64,000 bases of DNA, taken from positions 20,838,672 to 20,902,671 of the forward strand of contig CM055201.1 of assembly GCA_029224185.1 (NCBI GenBank), given 5' to 3'. The notes under the pieces are model-generated. The model saw only the letters and a list, made by a program, of their open reading frames with translations. It made no database searches and was not told the DNA's origin. The stretch comes from Karalla daura (taxonomy: Eukaryota > Chordata > Actinopteri > Chaetodontiformes > Leiognathidae). Numbering within the stretch: position 1 is the stretch's first letter; the number at the start of each line of letters is the position of its first letter. A program made the position numbers and the translations under genes. This document shows positions 56,157 through 64,000 of this stretch, piece by piece.

Positions 56157-56640
56157 CTGTCCTCTCAGTCCATCAGGGCGAAGCGGAATCCTCTCCTCTC
56201 CTCCTCTCCTCCTCTCTCCTCCGGGATGTTGTTCCTGCGTCCTCCCCGCGCGGCCCTCTTCCAAGCAGTGTCTTCCCAACCCCCCCACCCAAGTATGTGC
56301 ACATAAAAAAAAGTGTTTTTTTTTCTCTTCTTTTCTTTTTCTTGTTTGTTTGTTTCTTATTATCTTCTGTCTCGTGCGGGCCTGTGCGCTGCCTCCCCCA
56401 TATCCAGCCCTCTCTCCTCCTCCTGCTGCTGCTCCTCTGACTGAGGAGCGGAGCGGAGCTGTCCACGGTCCCCTACGAGACCTCTCAACCCAACCTGCTG
56501 CTACGAGGGCCGAGGGGGCGGGGCCAAATGGGCGTCACCCCACTTGATTGACAGGGTCGTTGACCAATCAGGAAGGAGGATACGAAGGCGGGCGGGACGG
56601 AGCTGCTCAATGGGGTCTGAGCAGGAAAAAAAAGAAAAAG
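56153..56640 (-). promoter_or_regulatory. ONECUT2 5' UTR and GC-rich promoter region
   Basis: GC-rich, CpG-containing DNA continues upstream of the start codon. An Sp1-type GC box, GGGGCGGGGC, lies at 56515-56524 and a CCAAT word (GACCAATCAGG) at about 56561-56571. No TATA box is evident at a fitting distance. A T-rich run at 56305-56360 interrupts the presumed 5' UTR. The transcription start cannot be placed exactly. Confidence 0.5.
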
Positions 56641-56699
56641 AAAATCATTATTGTGTAGTATTCCTGTGGCACGGTGCTGGCAGTGATCCGTCAGTGATT

Positions 56700-58150
56700 C
56701 CAAAGTGGGATGGGATCCTATTCCTTAATGTGGACCTACATAATACACTGTATAATATACACATATATAATGTTTATTGTTAATATTACTAATATTCACT
56801 ATTGTTATTTTTTGTTGTTATTTTTCTTAATATGTTTTATGCTGCTGATATTTACTCATTATTCTTATTTTATATTCTTATAATTATTCACTATGAAGAT
56901 GCGTTTTATTGTGTGTGATGTGATGTGTTTATTTTGTGTGACTAGTGGACAGAACAATGAATCCCTCATGGAAAATCTAAGTTCTTATTTTATCTATTTA
57001 TTATCCATAATGTGGACTTCTATAATGCATTTCCATCATTAACTAGCTGCTTCCTAACATTTATATTATACTAGTCACATATTTACACTTAATTTTTTTA
57101 TTTGAAATTGCATATTAACCCCTTATTCCGAACAATCGTAATTAACCATCAGTGAGGATTTTAAATAGTGCCAAAGTGCTTAACATAGAACTAGATAAAT
57201 AGATGATACACAGCCAGATATGAAGAACACTAAAATAAAAAAAGACTTTGTCACACAAAAATACTAAAACACACAGTATATAGATACTGAAACATTAAAA
57301 CAGCTCTCAAACTAAGAAAACTTTTAAATTTACAAGTACAAAGTTGGATAAGATAATGACAGAATGGATGGATCAATTAATCCACAGCTGGGACTTTTCA
57401 CTGGCCCAGCAGCAGAAAGATAATTCTAGAAAACGATTCAGTAGATATAATGATCATAACGTCACAAAATATGAAAGAAATGCATGGTTGCTTTTATTAA
57501 AGATTATATCAATACATTTTTATGAAAGAATTTAAAAGAAAATAATTCTAACATCAAACTGAATCACTCTAGTGTCATGCTGAATTTGAGAAAAAGTAGT
57601 TTAAATGATAATTTGTCCTTTCTACAAACTGAACGTGATTAGTCTGTTTTCACGGTGAGGATGCTGAGGATGCTGATTTGCCTCGTATGCCGCTGGAAGA
57701 AGGAGAAAAAAGGCAATTTGCCCACAGGGATCATTAAATTTTGATCTCATCTCAGCTCTCATCTCATCACCTGCTGCTTCTGATTGCTGAGATAACGCAA
57801 GGTGACAGGAAATAACACACGATAAACACACAACAAAGCCTGGACAACACTCCTCCACCTCAACGAGGACGGGAATGTTTCTCTTCTTCTGCCTTATGAA
57901 CCCGACACTTTTGTTTTATTCCATAGATGCAAAAAAAAAACTGCTTGAAGCTCAAAATCCTGATTTTGCCGCCATCGTATTAATGCAGATTAGACTCTCA
58001 GTTTAGAGTGTTAATGACACTCCTTGAAGCCTGAGGCTGACAGGCCAAACAAGCCTTCAAACAAAATGTCATAATCTAATAGACCACGATACTAAATACA
58101 TTATGTGTCCTGAATTTAAATATCCTGACAAGGTAAACGGTTATCACTTG
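56700..58150. other. Upstream intergenic, AT-rich, nothing recognised
   Basis: AT-rich sequence with no exon, RNA gene or clear repeat family. Confidence 0.5.
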
Positions 58151-58165
58151 GTACTGAGGTTCCAG

Positions 58166-58204
58166 AGCGAGATAGATTGATAGATAGCTAGATAGCTAGA
58201 TAGC

Positions 58205-58267
<63 letters not shown>

Positions 58268-58296
58268 CTAGATAGATAGATAGATAGATAGATTGA
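58166..58296. repeat. (GATA)n microsatellite with GCTA variants
   Basis: About 30 GATA units; several AGCTAGATAGCTAG variants at the left and one at 58266. Confidence 0.95.
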
Positions 58297-60530
58297 TCTC
58301 ACATTACAGTAGCATAATGCAGCAATTAAGAGTAATACAAAATATATATAGAGAGAAAAAGAAGTCTGTTTAAAAGAGAGTAAAAATCCCAGTATAAATA
58401 AATGTTATTGTGATATGACATGGCAGATAGACCAGTATCCTGTAGTTGCATGACATATAAAATAAAACAAATATATTCAATACATTTAAAGCCAGAACAG
58501 AGTCTGTCCTGGCGTCACAAAGTTGTGTGCAGACATGGTAAACGATCACAGGCGATAATAACAGTCAGTGAGAAAGTGTGGGGAAGGTTGGGCGTAGTGT
58601 CGGTGCGGGACAGATGTTTGCAGCTGCGGAGCCTGACGTGCTGAGTGCAGACAGCTGCAGTGTAAATGATGTGTGAGTGTGTGTTGGGACGTTATTGACA
58701 GTCTCCGGTGGAGTGATGAGCGTGGGAGTTGCTCTGAAAGAGCATTATGGCCTGTAGCCTTTTCACTTCACAATTCATTACACTTCCAAGGACAAACGAC
58801 TGCTAAATAACTCGGTCTGCCTCAGCCTCCATCCTCCGGCCTCTCTGCCTCTGATCCGTCATCGCAAAAATAACTGAAAGACAATTACAAATACGGCCAG
58901 ACGATTCGTCTGTGTATGATTACAGACACTTCTAATGAGGACAGGTCGATCACATCCAGGTTTACAACACCCTCCTGGATGTCTTTTTGTTTTGTGTCAC
59001 TTCCCTGAAGTCTGACACCGTGTTCCTGGTTCGTGATTGGACGCTCTGAGCTCAGTGGATGGAGGAAACCCCCGGGGTGCATCAATCTCACCCACTTGTC
59101 TTTGTTCAGGTCACTGTTGTGGTCATATTTCAGAAGCAGTCCCCTTCTTAGACGCAGGTCGACTGGAGAGCTCCCCAGTTACTGGTCCAACCCAGGCCCC
59201 AGTTAAAAACATGCACAGAAATGGTGAATATTTAGAAATGAAAGTAATACCTGTTAACTCTGTTTATATCAGTCACATTTAGCTTCATTTTCAGTGCTCT
59301 GCCTTTAATATGAGACACAACAAAACAGTCATATTATGAAGTTTTCTTAATATCATTCGGTTAAAGGTTTAGCTGTGACGCCATACAGGATCACATGACC
59401 ACCTAGAGCCAATGAGAAATTAACTTTAAACTGATCAAGTTTAGCTTAATTTAAACCAGTGTTGTTGGTTAATGATGCACTTGAAGCTCTGACCCTTGAT
59501 TTGAGACCTCGCCCGAGCATAGATTCAAGTCGCATGTTAGAAATGAGTTGAATGAAAGGGTGTGAAGCACTAGCGCTCTGCCCCTGTCGTCCCTTTAAAC
59601 CAGTGTCAAACTCCTCTGTTGTTGTTTCCAAACTGGTGATTGCCGGGGAGAAAAGGAGGTGAGGGACACTGAAGAGGAAGAGAGGAGGAGAGGAGGAGGA
59701 GGTGGAGGAGGAGGAGGTCATGATGGGTAGTTGGGCAGATGTTGCTTTGTTTAAAAACTGTTGTGTAATTAAGGACAGAGGAACAGAAGCCTGACCCATT
59801 TACTCCTTTTGATCAGCTGTCAGAGAGACAGGCAGGGGGTCTGCCGAGCTGTCTGTCTGTCTCTCTCTCTGTCTGTCTTGTAGCTGCATGAAGCGTGATT
59901 TCCTCTTGCACCTGACATTCCACAATCCAGAGAGAGGAGGAGGGGGTGGAGGTAGGAAAGGAGCAAAACAAAAAGAAAAGAGGGGGGGAACTTAAGTAGG
60001 AAGAGGTAGAGGGCAGAGGAGGTGAAGGGATGAGGAGCTGGAAGGTGGATGGGGGTAAAGATGGCAGAGCTATAGAGGTGGAGAACAGGAGGGATAAAGC
60101 AGGGTGGACGGTGTTGGTGGAGGGGAGGGGAAGCTGCAAAAGGAGCAGCTGCAGGGGAGGAGGGGACGACCGAGGAGAGGTGGAGGAGGAAGTAACAAGA
60201 GTTTGGAGTCAATATGGCGGAGTTAGGGAAACGCTGAAGCTCCACCCTCCCTCTTACATACAGAAAGTCCACGACACAGTTGCTCTTTTTTTTGTTCAGA
60301 GCCTCGTAAGTTCTGTTTCTATTAGCGTCCGTGCACTACAACTCCCATGAATCCCGGCTCGCTTCCTGCCCCTGTTTGCCAGCTCTCCTGTCCTCACATC
60401 CCAGTCAGAAAGACGGAGTAACCGTCCTCAGTGTCATCACAGAGCGACCGTCCAACGGCTGCAAACACTCACAGGCCCAGACACTGACAGACTGTAAATA
60501 AATCAATACATTTAACACACACTGTGTGTT
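58297..60530. other. Upstream intergenic, unassigned
   Basis: Mixed sequence. A purine-rich part at 59930-60190 and a GGA-rich patch at 59675-59720 are low complexity. No exon is supported, and no sialyltransferase (the next vertebrate neighbour beyond ONECUT2) exon is seen. Confidence 0.5.
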
Positions 60531-60537
60531 TGTGTGG

Positions 60538-60540
<3 letters not shown>

Positions 60541-60581
<41 letters not shown>

Positions 60582-60747
60582 TTGTAAGGGAGTAGCTCCA
60601 CTGTAATATATGAATAAAGTCGACAACCTTTATGATTAAAGTTCTAGTTTTTCTCATCTCACATGCCTCAAACTCATCTGCAGTAAAATCTCTGCAAAGT
60701 ACTAAAGTGTGTGTGTCTATTTATATAGTAATAGTTTTATATAGTAA

Positions 60748-60796
<49 letters not shown>

Positions 60797-60810
60797 GTGT
60801 GTGTGTGTTT
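60541..60810. repeat. Two (TG)n microsatellites
   Basis: TG tracts lie at 60541-60580 and 60750-60810 (one CG interruption). Confidence 0.93.
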
Positions 60811-61790
60811 GAGAAACCTGCATGCATGCATGTATTCATACGCAACAAAACAAGTCTGCAGTTTGACTATAGATCCATAATATCAGGATTAGGAATTCTC
60901 AGCTTGGATTGGAATGTCTGGAAAACTGAGTAAACGTAACAGTTCTGGAGGCAGATCTTTGTTTCCTGAATGAAGGAAAGCTTCGTCTGCCGTCTGCAGA
61001 GCCTCGCTCCGTCACAGTCACAGATGAACTGAGCCACCGAGATAATCATTAGCCTCTTTATCTGCCCTCTGTAGTCACACACAGACTCTCACATTTCACT
61101 GCCTCTGCTTGATGGACGTTGCACCGTTTCCTCTGTTTTTATGCAACCTGCATGTTTCAGTGACTGCAGGCATCAGTATATTTGTCCTATTGATTTATTA
61201 CATTTATCTACACTATTTTACACGTTGTTTTCTGTCTTTTTTTAACAAGAGCTACTCCTAGTAGCTAGAATCTAGTACCCCTAGTATCGCATTCGAAGAC
61301 AATGTCTCAAAACACAAAATTTGCTAAATTTGCGAGAATACAGATTCTGGTTTTATATTCATTGTTCACATTTGGGAGAATCAGAAATAAGGAATAACAA
61401 CCTAAATGGACAAATAAAAATCATGATCCTCCCTTTAATATTTCTGTTGTTTGAGTGAAAAATAGATTAAACAAAAGCTGTGTGTTACTGAAAAAAACCC
61501 TTCAATAAATATCCAGTTTGTGTCCAAACTCTCTTAACTCAGATTTATATCTCTAATTCTATTCTAATCGTCTGGATAAATTCTAAAAAATTCTAAATTA
61601 TTTTCCATTTGTGTGGCCCCCAATATAAGAAATACATGAGGAAATGGACAAACAAATAGAAAAAAATAATAGTTTTGTAGAGCCAGAAGTTGGAGACCCG
61701 AGCAGTCATAGTAGCTGCTGTTGAAGCCAGAGGCAGGTTTAAAACTGTGAATAAAGCTGAAGAGCTGCTCCCTCCTCTCCTCTCTGCCCT
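60811..61790. other. Upstream intergenic, nothing recognised
   Basis: AT-rich, non-repetitive, no exon signature. Confidence 0.5.
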
Positions 61791-61794
61791 GTCC

Positions 61795-61795
<1 letters not shown>

Positions 61796-61846
<51 letters not shown>

Positions 61847-61981
61847 TCTCTCTATCTCTGTTCCAGGCCATCTGCTGTGTACAGAGCAGCAGTATTGATC
61901 TGCAGCTTTGTGCTGGAGACCACATGCTAATCTATAGCGTTAGTGACAAACACTGCTCCGCTTTGCCTCGCATCTGTCCCA

Positions 61982-62052
<71 letters not shown>

Positions 62053-62215
62053 AATATGACCAGTGTCATCCTCCCTCCCTCTCTCCCTCTCCCTCTCCCT
62101 CTCCCTCTCTAAATGACCCAGCAGTTTTTGGACGAGGGTCCATCTGTCCGGCTGTAAACTCTTCCTCCTCCTCCTCCTCCTCCTCTTCCTCCTCCTCCTC
62201 CTCCTCCTCCTCCTG
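61796..62215. repeat. (CT)n arrays and (TCC)n around a short unique island
   Basis: (CT)n at 61796-61858 and 61986-62053, a CCCTCT patch to 62110, and (TCC)n at 62161-62215. Between the two CT arrays, 61859-61985 is 127 bases of balanced, non-repetitive sequence. Confidence 0.92.
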
Positions 62216-63225
62216 CAGTGGTTGGTTGCTGGTGAGTCCTATCTATTCACTTTGTTTTGGTGTTTAATGGTGTTAAAGACAAAACGACATGTTAATGAGC
62301 TGAGGTGCAATAAAAAAAACTTCAGAATTGTGTTAATGTTCCAAAGAATGTGCAGGAACTTTTTTGCTGCATTTTAAAAAAAAATTAAGAATAATATTCT
62401 AAACTATTAATGGAAATTATGTAACAATTCTTTTTAAGTAATTGTTTTCATACAGGAATCATTTATAGTTTTCTAGTTGATTCATGTATTATGTAAACAT
62501 GTATTCATAGACATATTTCTACACATCGTATCTAAAGTAACAATTCTATTTTAACCATTACATCAAAATTTGAACTCACACATTTTTTAATTTTTCAGAA
62601 TAACAGGTCTATAAATTGAGAAAAATGCTAAAGCTCATTTTATAGGCTGTACAGAGATTATGATAATATTATGAAATATAGCTAATATATTCACTAAATT
62701 AAATATATGGAAAAGCAAAAAAAAATCTAGATATGTGATAAAGTACAGAACTGTTCTTGAATACGTATGGAAACAAAATGGACCATATATAGGTATGATT
62801 TAGGTATATTATATAGGAATAATAATTCTAATCTATCTGCATAATTTAAAACAGATTTGTTCATTATTGACATTATTTACACATTAACACATGATAGTTT
62901 GAGCCAATAGACAGGAGGAAAATTATTCACAAAATAAGATGTAGATAAATTAATATGTAGAACAAGCAGCTATAACACACTTAATTCTATATTATAATCT
63001 ATTCCTATTTAGTCTTATTTATGAAGGCCAGAAATCACATATTCTAGTCTACCTGGAGAGACTTCTCAACCTGTGCAGCTCCTATCATCACCTAAATAAA
63101 CAAATACACAAACTAAACAAACTAAAGCCTCTAAACCTCTGAACGAAACCATGATTAATCAAGAAATCACTGGAATAAAGACAAACGAGGAGGCTGCAGA
63201 TATGCATGGGTCATGAGGCCCAGCT
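62216..63225. other. Upstream intergenic, nothing recognised
   Basis: Strongly AT-rich, no exon or recognisable repeat. Confidence 0.5.
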
Positions 63226-63226
63226 G

Positions 63227-63231
63227 TGTGT

Positions 63232-63281
<50 letters not shown>
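63227..63281. repeat. (TG)n microsatellite
   Basis: About 27 TG units, one TGAG interruption near the left end. Confidence 0.95.
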
Positions 63282-63283
<2 letters not shown>

Positions 63284-64000
63284 ACCCTCAGCCCGGCACA
63301 AACACACTGTTCACACAATAGCACTGGTACAGACGGAACATATTTGTCAATATCAGGAGGGAAAATACCTCAAATCACAGTAAAATCACAGGTGATTAGT
63401 GGTGATGTATTCACACTTTAAGAGGATTTTTTATTCATTTCATGAGAGAACGAGAAAAAAAGGATTAAGAGTCAAAACTTTTTCCAGAAATGTGCAGTGA
63501 TATGTAAACCACTAAGACACTGTCAGACACTAAAAGCTCATAAAGACACATCTGAACAGAGATGGAGTTAGGACTATATATCTATATATAATATGACTAT
63601 ATGACTATATAACTTCAGAGCTACACTGCTATATGTATATTATAGACTTATTGACTGAGGTTGAATATGTGTAGATAATACCTTAATAAATAAAGATAAC
63701 ACATAAATGAGGCTGGCACATGCTACACAATGTGTATCTATGGCAACAATAACAGCAATAATGATAATAATGCTAACAATAATGCTAATAATAATAATGT
63801 AGCATGTCACAGTCTATTGAAGCGCTGGAAGCAAAGAGAATGTGATAAAGTGAGGTGCACGCTTCTATCATCCTCCCTCTATTCTTCTCCCATCTTCTCC
63901 CCCTCTTCTCCTATTCTTCCCTCCTCCTCCTCCTCCTCCCTCCTCCTCCACCTCCTCCCTCCTCCTCTCCTTCCTCGTTCATTCTCTCCCGAGCCTTTTC
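63282..64000. other. Upstream intergenic to window end
   Basis: AT-rich with TATA/ATATC words (63575-63640), an AATAATG triplet patch (63750-63800) and a TCC-rich tract (63920-63975). No gene seen. Confidence 0.5.

Noticed and set aside
55145..56440. 431-codon open frame on the + strand
   Set aside because: It is the antisense shadow of ONECUT2 exon 1, whose GC-rich codons remove stops on the other strand. The opposite strand gives a full family match.
56700..64000. Exons of ST8SIA3, the next vertebrate neighbour
   Set aside because: No sialyltransferase motif was found in any frame of this stretch.

Overview
This window looks like a ray-finned (teleost) fish chromosome. It has a compact vertebrate gene with short introns, very dense CA/TG, GA and GATA microsatellites, and 3' ends and relics of fish-type L2-clade LINEs. 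The gene pair is the vertebrate neighbour pair FECH-ONECUT2. A species cannot be named from the sequence alone.

Two protein-coding genes are supported, and they point towards each other. FECH (ferrochelatase, last step of haem synthesis) is on the + strand. Only its last six coding exons are present, between 2438 and 7721, and they read without a break to a stop codon. They match exons 6-11 of the 11-exon human gene, so the 5' half lies to the left of the window and positions 1-2437 are intron. That intron carries the 3' end of an L2-type LINE (1 to about 1697) with an open reverse-transcriptase frame. ONECUT2 (CUT plus homeodomain transcription factor) is on the - strand and complete in coding sequence. 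Exon 1 (56152-54880) holds the N-terminal region and the CUT domain. A 25.8 kb intron follows, then exon 2 (29075-28786) with the homeodomain and C-terminus. Together they give 520 residues in frame.

Region by region: 1-7721 is FECH, with simple repeats placed directly against several splice sites. 7722-8.9 kb is the probable FECH 3' UTR. 8.9-17.5 kb is intergenic, rich in microsatellites, purine/pyrimidine tracts and repeat relics. About 17.5-28.8 kb is best read as a very long ONECUT2 3' UTR: it is poor in microsatellites and carries 13 strand-specific matches to the miR-9 seed. 29.1-54.9 kb is ONECUT2 intron 1, with LINE relics, a short interspersed repeat copy, microsatellites and long unassigned stretches. 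54.9-56.6 kb is exon 1 plus a GC-rich promoter region. 56.7-64 kb is upstream intergenic DNA with no recognisable exon.

No RNA gene, CRISPR array or bacterial-type system is present. The two most interesting signals concern RNA. One is a FECH intron whose two ends are a (CA)n and a (TG)n tract that can pair and bring the splice sites together. The other is the dense miR-9 target array in the presumed ONECUT2 3' UTR.
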